Below are positions 7,749 to 15,033 of a stretch of DNA of 34,042 nucleotides, one piece after another (the stretch's first letter is position 1; each line of letters starts with the position of its first letter). Source of the DNA: a virus; IMG/VR virus record IMGVR_UViG_3300010885_002415, positions 1 through 34,042 of that record, one strand, 5' to 3'. Under the pieces are notes generated by a model. The model was not told the DNA's origin. It ran no database searches and was given only the letters and a program-made list of their open reading frames with translations. Made by a program: the position numbers and the translations under genes.

Positions 7749-8342
7749 TTAGCCAGCAGCGCTGAGTGTATACGTTACGTTAATAGTATCGCCAGATGTT
7801 ACCGTCTTAGAACCAGCCGTAAACGCACCGATGCTAAACAAAGTACCTGTAGTGTTATCAATCGCTGTAGAACCACCAACGTTAATGAACGCACCGTACA
7901 CAGTACCAGAGCCAGTCATGCTAAACACCACCGCAGCGCTGGTTGACAGAACGGAGGGATTCGCTGTCGTTGCTGCTGAGAAAGATGGAGTTTTACGGGT
8001 TCCAGAGTAGGTTGGGGCATTGGCGCCACCAACTTCAAACCAGCCAGCATGGCTAGCTTGAGTATCAGCATAAGCAGGAGTAAACGTACCAGAACCATTA
8101 GCGCCTCCAAGACCCATAACAATTGCACCGCCACCTGAGTTAGCAAAGTAAGAGTCCATTAGATTCTTACGACCAACGTTTGTAGTTAAGTTTGTAAATG
8201 TATCAGACCACTTTTCAACGCCATTAGCGTCGTAGCACGTAGCAACGTATACACCTTCTAAGCCAACAGTCTCGGCTGAACCACCACCGTAGGAAGCACA
8301 AGCCCCGAAGCTATCGCCTAATTTTGTAATTTCAGAACTCAT
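7749..8342 (-). CDS. Putative minor virion protein (197 aa)
   Basis: MSSEITKLGDSFGACASYGGGSAETVGLEGVYVATCYDANGVEKW starts a beta-rich protein of 197 residues. Later segments (FFSMTGSGTVYGAFI-type strands and a C-terminal GDTINVTYTLSAAG) look like a capsid/fibre beta sandwich. No enzyme motif. It lies between the 141-aa protein and the fibre shaft protein with a clear AGGAGAAAT ribosome-binding site. Probably virion-associated; the specific role is not recognisable. Confidence 0.6.
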   Translation of the reverse strand: MSSEITKLGDSFGACASYGGGSAETVGLEGVYVATCYDANGVEKWSDTFTNLTTNVGRKNLMDSYFANSGGGAIVMGLGGANGSGTFTPAYADTQASHAGWFEVGGANAPTYSGTRKTPSFSAATTANPSVLSTSAAVVFSMTGSGTVYGAFINVGGSTAIDNTTGTLFSIGAFTAGSKTVTSGDTINVTYTLSAAG

Positions 8343-8350
8343 AATTTCTC

Positions 8351-8776
8351 CTAAGAAACTCTAATAATGGCACTTGTTGCGTTTGCCGTTGGGAATTGCA
8401 CTGTAAATGTATTTGTTGCTATTTTATCGCTACCAAAATTTAGCACACAAACAGCGGCCCCAGTAGTGCTATTGTAGATTAATGCACCCCTAGTAGTAAA
8501 GGACGCTGGGCTCCAAATAGCGGGTAAAAATGAAACAAAAGCTGTTTGATCTGGGTTACTAAAGTCTGGCGGTATAACAGTTAGAGCTAAACCCCCTGCC
8601 GTGTACCCAGTACCTGTAATTTCGTTATTAGTAGTGTAGGCAGTAGTATCGCTATCTAGGTTAGCAAAAGCAGTATATAAAGCAATCTTGTATGTGTAGG
8701 GGGTACCCACGGCAAAGTTCTCTAAAGCCTTTAAAAGGTTTAGTTTAAATACGGTAGTTTGGCCCTGAACTATCAT
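8351..8776 (-). CDS. Putative tail/virion protein (141 aa)
   Basis: The 141-residue product begins MIVQGQTTVFKLNLLKALENF and includes TPYTYKIALYTAFANLD, followed by beta strands and an end NATSAIIRVS. Similar segments occur in small structural proteins following the adaptor gene in aquatic phages. The start overlaps the stop of the adaptor gene by ATGA, indicating coupled translation and likely stoichiometric production. Function inferred from position only. Confidence 0.6.
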   Translation of the reverse strand: MIVQGQTTVFKLNLLKALENFAVGTPYTYKIALYTAFANLDSDTTAYTTNNEITGTGYTAGGLALTVIPPDFSNPDQTAFVSFLPAIWSPASFTTRGALIYNSTTGAAVCVLNFGSDKIATNTFTVQFPTANATSAIIRVS

Positions 8777-9714
8777 GAATTAACTTGCAATATAGTTTGA
8801 CCGTTACGGTATGCATCACCACGCTCAAGACCGTCGCCAAGACGTTTAAGCTGTGCAATAGCTTCTTCGTACATCTTTTGGTAATAGGCAACCATATCTT
8901 GCTCGCCCTTCATAAAGATAATAGCCTCTCGCATTGCTCCATAAAACAGTACTGGGTCATAGTTATCACCTAACCAGCTTCTACCAGTTGAGTTAGATAC
9001 TGTAGCTACAGTAATGGTAAACCCTGATCCAGTAGATCCTAGTGAAGAGCAAGAAAGAATATCGCCAGCAACATAGAAATTGCCGCCAAACTTTAAAGTT
9101 ACGCTAGTAACAGTCTGTCCAGTTACTACAATATCCGCTGTAGCATTAGCTCCAGATCCCCCAGTTAACAAAACGTTTTGGTATACACCATTGGTATATA
9201 GCGCCCCTGCGCTAAACGTACCAGCCAATGTAGCAATTTGACCTTGCACAATTGTGGGCGGGTAGTAGAAATAGTGCATCTCTACTGTGTAGCTTTGGTC
9301 TGGGGTTGGGGCTACCATCAAAGTCATTTCATTGACATTAGAATACTGAGCACCAAATAGAGCATAGTATTTAGGAACCCCGCCAGGAGTACCTTGGTAG
9401 GTAGATCCAGTTAAAGTTACAGCTGGGTAAGCCGCACGTAAGTAGTTAACATCTTTGTTAATAAGGTAGTTGTAATTATTGGTTGAATCAATAACCGCAA
9501 TCGAGTAGTTAGAGAGCCAATCATCTGGCAAAGAAATATACTGATTACCTGACGTCATGGTACCTGTAACGTTTTTACGTAAAGATGGGATTTGAACTGC
9601 GTTATATATACGGTCTTCAGCTTCCTGTACAAATACAGGAATGTTTGCTACAAACAACTGCTCAGTGTTCTCAGCGTACGACTGAATTGAGTTATATAAC
9701 GTTTCGTAATTCAT
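8773..9714 (-). CDS. Head-tail adaptor protein, SU10-adaptor-like, with inserted beta domain (313 aa)
   Basis: The N-terminal half (MNYETLYNSIQSYAENTE, IPVFVQEAEDRIYNAVQIPSLR, then LPDDWL) and the C-terminal helix (WLGDNYDPVLFYGAMREAIIFMKGE) match my recollection of the phage adaptor family typified by phage SU10. These proteins bridge portal and tail. Between about residues 165 and 242 there is an extra Gly/Thr-rich beta segment (LLTGGSGANATADIVV, TLKFGGNFYVAGDIL) that interrupts the family pattern and looks like an inserted surface domain. The start overlaps the upstream stop as TAATG. Confidence 0.65.
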   Translation of the reverse strand: MNYETLYNSIQSYAENTEQLFVANIPVFVQEAEDRIYNAVQIPSLRKNVTGTMTSGNQYISLPDDWLSNYSIAVIDSTNNYNYLINKDVNYLRAAYPAVTLTGSTYQGTPGGVPKYYALFGAQYSNVNEMTLMVAPTPDQSYTVEMHYFYYPPTIVQGQIATLAGTFSAGALYTNGVYQNVLLTGGSGANATADIVVTGQTVTSVTLKFGGNFYVAGDILSCSSLGSTGSGFTITVATVSNSTGRSWLGDNYDPVLFYGAMREAIIFMKGEQDMVAYYQKMYEEAIAQLKRLGDGLERGDAYRNGQTILQVNS

Positions 9715-9956
9715 TAGCCCATTTTCCCGCTAATCTTGCGACCTTTAGTAGCAGCGCCATAACCACGCATAACACCCACACCGTATGGGTTAATAGGGGC
9801 GTAGTTGCCTTTGCTAATACCGCCTACAGAAATATTTTCTTTTTCCATAACTTTAGCGCCAGCTTCATACCCGCTATAGGTATTAACGTTAGTTTGTTCA
9901 CCACTCATTTTATGCGGCTCATCATAAGCCTGAGCAGGCTTGTTGTTTTTAGCCAT
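9714..9956 (-). CDS. Small Lys/Gly-rich virion-type protein (80 aa)
   Basis: Begins MAKNNKPAQAYDEPHKMSGEQ and ends in a basic Gly-rich tail (GVGVMRGYGAATKGRKISGKMG). The xMRGxGAATKGxxxxGxMG end is seen in small proteins beside head genes in many aquatic podovirus-like genomes. No domain of known function. Part of a block of compact basic proteins from 9.7 to 13.1 kb; a capsid-internal or assembly role is a guess. Confidence 0.6.
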   Translation of the reverse strand: MAKNNKPAQAYDEPHKMSGEQTNVNTYSGYEAGAKVMEKENISVGGISKGNYAPINPYGVGVMRGYGAATKGRKISGKMG

Positions 9957-9958
9957 GA

Positions 9959-10144
9959 TTAACGACCTCTTTGGTTATTCGCACGTGCCATATTGCGACC
10001 AACAGCTTTCATAGCTTTGCCAGTTACACCAGCAGATTTTTTGCCACCAGTTTGAACTTTAGCCGTTGGGCCTGAATCGCCTAAATTTTTACCTTTAGTT
10101 TTGCCTTTGGACTCAATACCGCTAGCGCCTTTTTTGAATGTCAT
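9959..10144 (-). CDS. Small basic Lys/Gly-rich protein (61 aa)
   Basis: A strongly basic 61-residue protein (MTFKKGASGIESKGKTKGKN... then TGKAMKAVGRNMARANNQRGR). It is low complexity and may bind nucleic acid or be a virion internal protein. KAVGRNMARANNQ resembles C-termini of small phage head-region proteins. A GGAG ribosome-binding site precedes the start. Function unknown. Confidence 0.6.
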   Translation of the reverse strand: MTFKKGASGIESKGKTKGKNLGDSGPTAKVQTGGKKSAGVTGKAMKAVGRNMARANNQRGR

Positions 10145-10153
10145 AATAAACTC

Positions 10154-10582
10154 CTAAGTTGTTACTACGGTTACGGTTCCTGTTTGCCCTATAGCCACTA
10201 AAGCATTAGGAGTTAAAACAGTATCAAAACTACTTGCACCACCTACAGGGTTCCAACCCCATTGAATCTGTCTACTACCATCGCTAGGATAACCAGCATT
10301 TGCGGTGTTATTACTAGCAGTCTGCGACGTATATAAACCAGTATTACCAGATGCATAATAGGATACATCAGGACGTGGTTCCCGTACAGCCTGTGGATCA
10401 TTTACTGGGTACATACCTAACTGCAACTGCGGCTGATCTGGATCCCAACAAGTTTTACAAACTTTAACCTTATATGGCTTTGTCTTCAATACTTGGATGC
10501 GTAATTCTTTAAGCATGTACCGCTGGTCACAACGATCACATTCCGCTATTGCCCACTTACCAGAAGCAAACTTACTAGGCAC
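10154..10582 (-). CDS. Zinc-ribbon virion-region protein (142 aa)
   Basis: Residues 15-45 hold two CxxC knuckles, CDRC (residues 15-18) and CKTC (42-45), a typical zinc ribbon, followed by WDPDQPQLQLGMYPVNDPQA and REPRPD. That arrangement, CDRC...C..CWDPDHPQ..LG..PV.DPQA, is one I recognise from proteins adjacent to head-tail connector genes in many aquatic phages. The C-terminal about 90 residues are Ser/Thr/Gly-rich and beta-like. Probably a virion or assembly protein; no enzymatic function is known to me. Confidence 0.65.
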   Translation of the reverse strand: MPSKFASGKWAIAECDRCDQRYMLKELRIQVLKTKPYKVKVCKTCWDPDQPQLQLGMYPVNDPQAVREPRPDVSYYASGNTGLYTSQTASNNTANAGYPSDGSRQIQWGWNPVGGASSFDTVLTPNALVAIGQTGTVTVVTT

Positions 10583-10584
10583 AA

Positions 10585-11532
10585 TTACCTCGAATAGAAC
10601 ATATTGCGTGGCACAAACCGAATCGGGGCTTTTTCCCGATCTTCGTCTGCAGCTAATTTAAACTGTTCCTCGTACTCCGCTTTTAAGAACGGAACCCTTG
10701 AGAGGTCCATACCTACAATCTTCTGGGACATATAAAAAGCCAACCCAGCTGCCATACAAGGAATCCAACGGAACGGGATATCCTGAGTAGACACACCAGT
10801 GCCCGCATCTTGCAGGCGACGCATACGCCAATAAACAACAGTGAACTGCTGTCCAGGAACCCCAGTAGGCCAGATATTAATGTTTGGCAGGTAATTTACG
10901 TAGATTGGGGCAGCTATTGAATGGGTTGCAGCTGTAGTGCCGTTTTGCCCACGGTAACAATTTAAAAGCTGGTTGTAGACCCCATTAGAGTCAGCCCCAA
11001 TGTTTTGATAAAGAATGGTCTCGTTATCAATGTTGATATATCCCTGACTACGCAGGTTAGCCGTAGAAGCTACAGTTAGAGTAGTAGCAGTTGCGCTTGC
11101 AGCCGCAGCTAAAGTGGTTGTAGCCGTTGCATCGACGTTGCCTGACTGCCTATCTATCCAAACTTGAATTGGGCGCCCTGTGGCGTTTTTAGTAGGTATT
11201 GTGAGGTAATCATCAGCTGATATACGGGTAAGGTTAATATCAACTTGGTTTTGTCCTGTACCAGTACGGGTTACTTGGTCGTAGAAATCAATGGTATCTA
11301 CTGGGATTGGGTAGCTGATTTGCCCAGCATTAATGTTAATAGGGATTTGACCCTGCTCAATAGTCCAAAGATTAATGCCACGGTTTGCCCACTCAATGGT
11401 CATCATATTGACGCTACGACGGGCAGTTCTAAACTCATAGCCCGTACGCACCTGTGAACCACAACGCTCAAAAGCTTCCTCGATAAGGTCGCCCATATCT
11501 AGGTTAAATGTGGTTACGCCAGTAGTACTCAT
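10585..11532 (-). CDS. Head completion / connector protein, P22 gp4-like by context (315 aa)
   Basis: The N-terminus (DLIEEAFERCG, then TGYEFRTARRSVNMMTIEWA and NRGINLWTIEQ) is the conserved start of a family of phage connector proteins resembling P22 tail accessory factor gp4. The C-terminal helical part (IPFRWIPCMAAGLAFYMSQK, LKAEYEEQFKLAADEDREKA) fits the same family. A Thr/Ala-rich stretch (about 135-160) is likely an inserted beta hairpin. It lies between the small basic proteins and the zinc-ribbon gene. The exact assignment to gp4 versus another adaptor is uncertain. Confidence 0.55.
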   Translation of the reverse strand: MSTTGVTTFNLDMGDLIEEAFERCGSQVRTGYEFRTARRSVNMMTIEWANRGINLWTIEQGQIPININAGQISYPIPVDTIDFYDQVTRTGTGQNQVDINLTRISADDYLTIPTKNATGRPIQVWIDRQSGNVDATATTTLAAAASATATTLTVASTANLRSQGYINIDNETILYQNIGADSNGVYNQLLNCYRGQNGTTAATHSIAAPIYVNYLPNINIWPTGVPGQQFTVVYWRMRRLQDAGTGVSTQDIPFRWIPCMAAGLAFYMSQKIVGMDLSRVPFLKAEYEEQFKLAADEDREKAPIRFVPRNMFYSR

Positions 11533-11744
11533 TTAGTAGCCTTTTTAACAACTTTTGTAGCTTTTTTACCAACAGCCTGTTTAGTTCTAGTTGCTCTAGA
11601 TGGTAAAGCACGTGTTTTCTTTACAGCTGGTTTTTTAACTGGTCTATCCAAACCAAAGAAATCTTTATCCTCTTTAGGGGAAACCACAATTTCAACTTGT
11701 GGTTTTTTGAATAAATTAAATATCCAACTAATCGCAAAGTTCAT
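11529..11744 (-). CDS. Small basic protein with hydrophobic N-terminus (71 aa)
   Basis: MNFAISWIFNLFKKPQVEIVV is an amphipathic/hydrophobic start, followed by a Lys-rich tail (KKTRALPSRATRTKQAVGKK, then ATKVVKKATK). The combination could be a membrane-contacting or DNA-contacting virion peptide. It is coupled to the connector gene by ATGA. No family recognised. Confidence 0.55.
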   Translation of the reverse strand: MNFAISWIFNLFKKPQVEIVVSPKEDKDFFGLDRPVKKPAVKKTRALPSRATRTKQAVGKKATKVVKKATK

Positions 11745-11995
11745 TATTTCTTCCTCGCTGTTTTTGCAGATTTAATAAAGTCCGCTTTAGTAGGCGCGCC
11801 CTTAGCCCCAGGCTTACGCATTGTTTCACCAGAGCCAGCTGCAATACGTGCTTGCTTTTTATGAATATTTGCGTATAGGCCAACTTTGCCGCCTTCTTTA
11901 AATTGAGTAAAGTCAGTATTATCCCTACGTGCTTTCTTTTTAGCACCAGGCATTTTAGATGGGGCTATGTCGCCCATACCTCGACTTGGTCTCAT
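11744..11995 (-). CDS. Small conserved-type phage protein, FKEGGKVGLYANIHKKQ (83 aa)
   Basis: Central sequence DFTQFKEGGKVGLYANIHKK followed by RIAAGSGETMRKPGAKGAPT is a recurrent phrase in small basic proteins of podovirus-like phages, always near head genes. It is Lys-rich, with no catalytic residues. The start overlaps the upstream stop by ATGA. Likely virion-associated; function unknown. Confidence 0.65.
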   Translation of the reverse strand: MRPSRGMGDIAPSKMPGAKKKARRDNTDFTQFKEGGKVGLYANIHKKQARIAAGSGETMRKPGAKGAPTKADFIKSAKTARKK

Positions 11996-12252
11996 GCTCT
12001 TGTCTTTCCACGAATAGCACAGCCATCAGCACGGGCAGAGGCAGATTTAACTTTGCCACCTTTCTTCATGCCACTAGCCATTGCAGGTTTTTTGCCATTA
12101 CTAACTTCTTCTTGGGCAATACGACGCATTTCTTCTTTTTTTGCTTCTTCGTCTGGGTTAATCATATTGATTAGTTTATCCCGCAACCCAGGGACGGCTG
12201 CACCAAAACCAATAGCTTTTAAATTGCTAATACCGTCTTTAATAAAGTCCAT
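11992..12252 (-). CDS. Small protein ending in ASARADGCAIRGKTRA (86 aa)
   Basis: Start set at ATG 12252 (MDFIKDGISNLKAIGFGAAVPG), immediately after the upstream stop at 12255; the longer frame from 12276 would lie within the upstream gene. The first half is hydrophobic/amphipathic, the middle charged (EEAKKEEMRRIAQEE), and the end is KSASARADGCAIRGKTRA. The RADGCAxRGKTR tail also ends the neighbouring 123-aa protein and is widespread on small phage head-region proteins. Role unknown, possibly a shared virion-targeting or binding tail. Confidence 0.6.
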   Translation of the reverse strand: MDFIKDGISNLKAIGFGAAVPGLRDKLINMINPDEEAKKEEMRRIAQEEVSNGKKPAMASGMKKGGKVKSASARADGCAIRGKTRA

Positions 12253-12254
12253 GA

Positions 12255-12626
12255 TTACATCTTCCCGCCGCCACACATGGAGATCATTGTGCCTTTGGTT
12301 TTGCCTTTAGTAGCACAACCGTCCGCACGTGCTGAGGCGCTGCCGCCTTTAGCTAACTTCAATGTTGTGCCTTTGCCGCCTTTATGTTCTTGAGCATCAT
12401 GCTGTTTCATAGCTTTTTTAATCATGGACACGTCTTGCTTTTTGTCCATTTTCATATCTTCTTTCATGTCGCTTTTCATAGATCCACCTTTATTAAATTT
12501 CTTGCCTTTGTCGGCAGTTAAAAATTCCTCACCAATTGAGGATTTAATTCCAACCTTCTTAGCAAAAGCTGGGTTCTTGGCAACGGCAGCCATAAAGTTG
12601 TGTTGTTTTTTACTTGTACTAGGCAT
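12255..12626 (-). CDS. KKQHNFM-type phage protein with ARADGCA tail (123 aa)
   Basis: N-terminus MPSTSKKQHNFMAAVAKNPA with FAKKVGI is a well-recurring phage protein start. The middle is Lys/Met/Asp-rich (KSDMKEDMKMDKKQDVSM), and a GGSASARADGCATKGKTKG segment lies near the C-terminus, followed by MISMCGGGKM. It shares the RADGCA signature with the next gene. Likely a small virion or assembly protein; no biochemical function can be read. Confidence 0.65.
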   Translation of the reverse strand: MPSTSKKQHNFMAAVAKNPAFAKKVGIKSSIGEEFLTADKGKKFNKGGSMKSDMKEDMKMDKKQDVSMIKKAMKQHDAQEHKGGKGTTLKLAKGGSASARADGCATKGKTKGTMISMCGGGKM

Positions 12627-12627
12627 T

Positions 12628-12885
12628 TTACTTTCCTAAATATCCTCTAAAACCACTCATAAATATTCCAGCTATTGTGACTAACGCTGCTATTGCCAAG
12701 CCAGCTAGAGTCTTTTCAATAACCGCTTTACGAAACTCAGCTCTGTTAGCTTCAGCTTTAATTGCCATCCTAACCCAATGCACTTCCTCTTGAGATAGCG
12801 GATGCTGTTCAACTGCTTCGCTAACGGCGGTTTTAACAAGCTGTATTAGCTCTATTCTGGTTTGGTCATCTAAAGTCATTAGCAT
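12628..12885 (-). CDS. Single-span membrane protein, possible holin or tail-associated (85 aa)
   Basis: A hydrophilic helical N-terminus (LDDQTRIELIQLVKTAVSEA) is followed by one clear membrane segment near the C-terminus (TLAGLAIAALVTIAGIFMSG). One C-terminal span with a charged N-terminus could be a holin-like or virion membrane protein; no endolysin is recognisable nearby to support holin. The longest frame begins with GTG inside the ribosome-binding site. ATG 12885, 5 nt after AGG, is preferred; ATG 12879, overlapping the upstream stop as TAATG, is an alternative. Confidence 0.6.
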   Translation of the reverse strand: MLMTLDDQTRIELIQLVKTAVSEAVEQHPLSQEEVHWVRMAIKAEANRAEFRKAVIEKTLAGLAIAALVTIAGIFMSGFRGYLGK

Positions 12886-13136
12886 TTCCACCTTTTTAAG
12901 CTAGCTGCTTTACGAGTAGGTTTGCCATTTTCATCTTTCATTGGTCCAGGCATTCCAGACATGCGAGCACAAAACGACTTTTTACGTGGTCCGCCTTCGG
13001 GCTGTGGGGCCTTTAGATTAGAACCTGTAGCAGCATTATACTTAGCACGACCTTTGGCAGTAAGACCAGCCCCCTTAGATACAGGGAGCTTTTCGCCTCT
13101 ACCAATAGCGAGAGAGGGGCCTTTTTTCTTAGCCAT
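12879..13136 (-). CDS. Small basic phage protein with GLTAKGRAKYNAATGSNLK motif (85 aa)
   Basis: The core GAGLTAKGRAKYNAATGSNL and the end RKKSFCARMSGMPGPM...RKAASLKRWKC form a phrase I recognise from small proteins in many phage head regions (I believe a DUF6321-type domain, not verified). It has two Cys in the C-terminal half and is strongly basic, so nucleic-acid contact is possible. Overlaps the upstream gene by 8 nt and the downstream membrane-protein start. Confidence 0.65.
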   Translation of the reverse strand: MAKKKGPSLAIGRGEKLPVSKGAGLTAKGRAKYNAATGSNLKAPQPEGGPRKKSFCARMSGMPGPMKDENGKPTRKAASLKRWKC

Positions 13137-13419
13137 AGAATACGGTTACGCCTGTTACAGATGCACTTAAAGCTAAATATAACGTGCTACTAAATCTAAC
13201 CCCTTCACCAGGAATATCAAAGGTGTAGGTATTTGGGTTTGAATTACTTGCTATATCAATTTCTAGTAAAACAGCGCCAGATGAACCGCCATCTTTAAAC
13301 TGAATAGTAGCCGCAGTGCTTACGGCTGGACAAATAATCAGCCCTTTTAAACGTGTAGGCCCATTAAAAAGCGTACCAGCAGCACTTGCGTGAGCCGATT
13401 TAACGTCAGTTTGCATCAT
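13129..13419 (-). CDS. Small beta-rich virion-type protein (96 aa)
   Basis: 96 residues, MMQTDVKSAHASAAGTLFNG, then RLKGLIICPAV, AATIQFKDGGSSGAVLLEID and VRFSSTLYLALSASVTGVTV. This is a compact beta-sandwich pattern with a GGSSGxVLLxID turn, seen in small structural proteins downstream of phage capsid genes. The start has a good RBS (GGAGATTA) 15 nt after the preceding hairpin. Probable virion component; function unknown. Confidence 0.6.
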   Translation of the reverse strand: MMQTDVKSAHASAAGTLFNGPTRLKGLIICPAVSTAATIQFKDGGSSGAVLLEIDIASNSNPNTYTFDIPGEGVRFSSTLYLALSASVTGVTVFYG

Positions 13420-13440
13420 AATTAATCTCCTAAAGTTGAA

Positions 13441-13463
13441 AAAGAGGTAGGGTTTGTACTACC
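13441..13463 (-). terminator. Weak intrinsic-terminator-like hairpin
   Basis: On the minus strand GGTAG and CTACC (plus coordinates 13446-13450 and 13459-13463) can pair around an 8-nt loop and are followed by TCTTTTTC. It sits between the stop of the 163-aa gene and the start of the 96-aa gene. The short stem suggests partial termination only. Confidence 0.4.
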
Positions 13464-13475
13464 CCCGAAGATTAA

Positions 13476-13967
13476 TTAAGCCTGCTGAGCTGTAGGAGCG
13501 TATGTACCGTCACCTTGGCGAACTACGTATTGGCAAGTAATAGTAGCTGCACCACCAGAAGCTGTTCCAGCGCAAGCATAAGTAGCTTGGATTAGAACGT
13601 CAGATGAGCCTACGTTTACGTACGTGCCAATACTTGCACCAGTGATGGTAAATGTTGCACGACCAACAGACAAAGGTGTTGTAGTAGCGCCACCAACAGT
13701 ACCTAATGTAGTACCAGTAGAGGTTGCAATAGTGATGGTATTACCTGTAGTACCAGCATAAGCGGTAGTAATATCAACAGTAAAGCTTAAAATCTGTGAG
13801 CCAGCTGGCAACACAAATTCTGTAGTAGCAGTAGTGTCGTTTACGGTAGTTACGCCTGTTTGGGTGCAAACAGTAGCGCCCATATTGCGAATTGTGCCAG
13901 CAGTAGTGCCAGTAGTGTTTTTAACAGTGCCCAATAGCCAAGGGCCTAAATGTGTAGCTAATCCCAT
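13476..13967 (-). CDS. Putative capsid-decoration/virion protein (163 aa)
   Basis: Start chosen at ATG 13967 (MGLATHLGPWLLGTVKNTTG) because GGAGAA lies 6-10 nt upstream; the longer frame from 13979 would place its start codon on top of that RBS. The protein is Thr/Gly/Ala-rich and beta-rich, with FVLPAGSQILSFTVDITTAY and a C-terminal CQYVVRQGDGTY. Similar proteins follow capsid genes in aquatic phages. As the first gene after the strong terminator behind the capsid gene, it may be separately expressed. Decoration protein is an inference from position and composition. Confidence 0.55.
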   Translation of the reverse strand: MGLATHLGPWLLGTVKNTTGTTAGTIRNMGATVCTQTGVTTVNDTTATTEFVLPAGSQILSFTVDITTAYAGTTGNTITIATSTGTTLGTVGGATTTPLSVGRATFTITGASIGTYVNVGSSDVLIQATYACAGTASGGAATITCQYVVRQGDGTYAPTAQQA

Positions 13968-13990
13968 AATATTCTCCATACAGAGTTGAA

Positions 13991-14032
13991 CTTATTAGTC
14001 TTGTATGCGCCTGCGCGGGGCAGTCTAATAAG
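13991..14032. repeat. Inverted repeat in the leader between capsid terminator and next gene
   Basis: CTTATTAGTCT (13991-14001) and AGTCTAATAAG (14022-14032) are inverted copies with one central mismatch, separated by a GC-rich 20-bp spacer containing GCGCCTGCGC. It lies in the 5' leader of the 163-aa gene. It could be an RNA hairpin stabilising or processing the downstream message, or a protein site. Confidence 0.5.
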
Positions 14033-14062
14033 CGGTTAATCCCGCGATATATGAATCTTACA

Positions 14063-14100
14063 ACAAAAAAATAAAAAGGGGGGTTTTTACGCCCCCTTTC
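14063..14100 (-). terminator. Strong intrinsic terminator after the major capsid gene
   Basis: Reading minus, AAAGGGGG (rc of 14092-14099) pairs with CCCCCTTT (rc of 14075-14082) around a 9-nt loop and is followed by an A/T-rich tract with TTTTTATTTTTTTG. It starts 11 nt past the capsid-gene stop. A classical position for dampening readthrough after the most abundant protein. Confidence 0.85.
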
Positions 14101-14110
14101 TTTTACAACA

Positions 14111-15019
14111 TTAGGCTCCTGGGGAACCGTACATTCCTAGTGGATCAGACCAGCCGAATGAATAACGCTCACGAGACTTGTAACGTACGTTACCAGTATC
14201 AAAGTCGCCGTCCATAGAGTTCTGGAGTGGTACACGAACGAAATGCTTCATGCCGTTAGGAACGTCAGTTGTTAAATACCAACCGTTGGAATCGGTCAAG
14301 AAGTGGTTAATGGTGTAACCCTCTGGAATCGAACCATTGTTCTTAATAGCATTGATGTCGTTGTCAGTTGTACCAACACGCAATTCTGTCTCGAGCAAAC
14401 GAGTAGCAACGAACTGCAATGCAGGTGGAACGATCAATTTCTTAGGTTTAGCAGCGATTAGCAAGCTACGCTCATCTGTCCAAGCAGCAATTTGAATAAC
14501 AGCATTTTCCAATGATGTTTCGTTCAAGTCAGCTGGAACAGCTGGAGTGTTGCTGTTTGTGCCACCAGAAACTAAGTTATGAGTTGTGGAGAACAAAGAA
14601 GTACCGTCACCACCAACATAAGTTTGGTTGAAACCGTTGTTTAAAACGGCAGCAGCTTTAACTTGTTTGGTGTAAGCCATAGCACGAGCCAATGCCTTTG
14701 TATAGCGAGCAGATAAAGAATCGTAGAGGTTGTCTTCGATTGCTTCTTCAGTCAAGCTAAAGCCAAGGGCAATAGTTTCGTGGTTGTAGCGAGCAGTCCA
14801 TGCTTCTTGTGCATTGTCATAAGCGATGGCTTGGCCTTCGTTTTTAACAGGTGCAGCGGAGAAGCCAGAAAGCTTGGTCTCTTCTTCAAAAGAACGCTCA
14901 GAGGTCTCTGTTTCGTAGATCTCTTTGTGCTCTTCGCCGTAGCGAGCGTACTCTAATCCGAACAATGCATTCAGTCCAGGTAAGAGCTCTTTTAGTAGTT
15001 GTGCGCGTGAAATAGCCAT
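14111..15019 (-). CDS. Major capsid protein (302 aa)
   Basis: Begins MAISRAQLLKELLPGLNALF with GLEYARYGEEHKEIYETE, then WTARYNHETIALGFSLTEEA and TALARAMAYTKQVKAAAVLN. It ends in RERYSFGWSDPLGMYGSPGA. These segments are characteristic of capsid proteins I recall from aquatic phages; helix-rich N-terminal arm and E-loop-like parts fit an HK97-type fold. Order portal, scaffold, decoration, capsid supports the call, as does the strong terminator immediately downstream. Ribosome-binding site AGGAGC lies upstream of the ATG. Confidence 0.8.
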   Translation of the reverse strand: MAISRAQLLKELLPGLNALFGLEYARYGEEHKEIYETETSERSFEEETKLSGFSAAPVKNEGQAIAYDNAQEAWTARYNHETIALGFSLTEEAIEDNLYDSLSARYTKALARAMAYTKQVKAAAVLNNGFNQTYVGGDGTSLFSTTHNLVSGGTNSNTPAVPADLNETSLENAVIQIAAWTDERSLLIAAKPKKLIVPPALQFVATRLLETELRVGTTDNDINAIKNNGSIPEGYTINHFLTDSNGWYLTTDVPNGMKHFVRVPLQNSMDGDFDTGNVRYKSRERYSFGWSDPLGMYGSPGA

Positions 15020-15033
15020 TATTTAGCTCCTAA

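Noticed and set aside
12628-12885. Confident holin assignment for the 85-aa membrane protein
   Set aside because: One C-terminal span only and no endolysin or spanin gene recognisable nearby.
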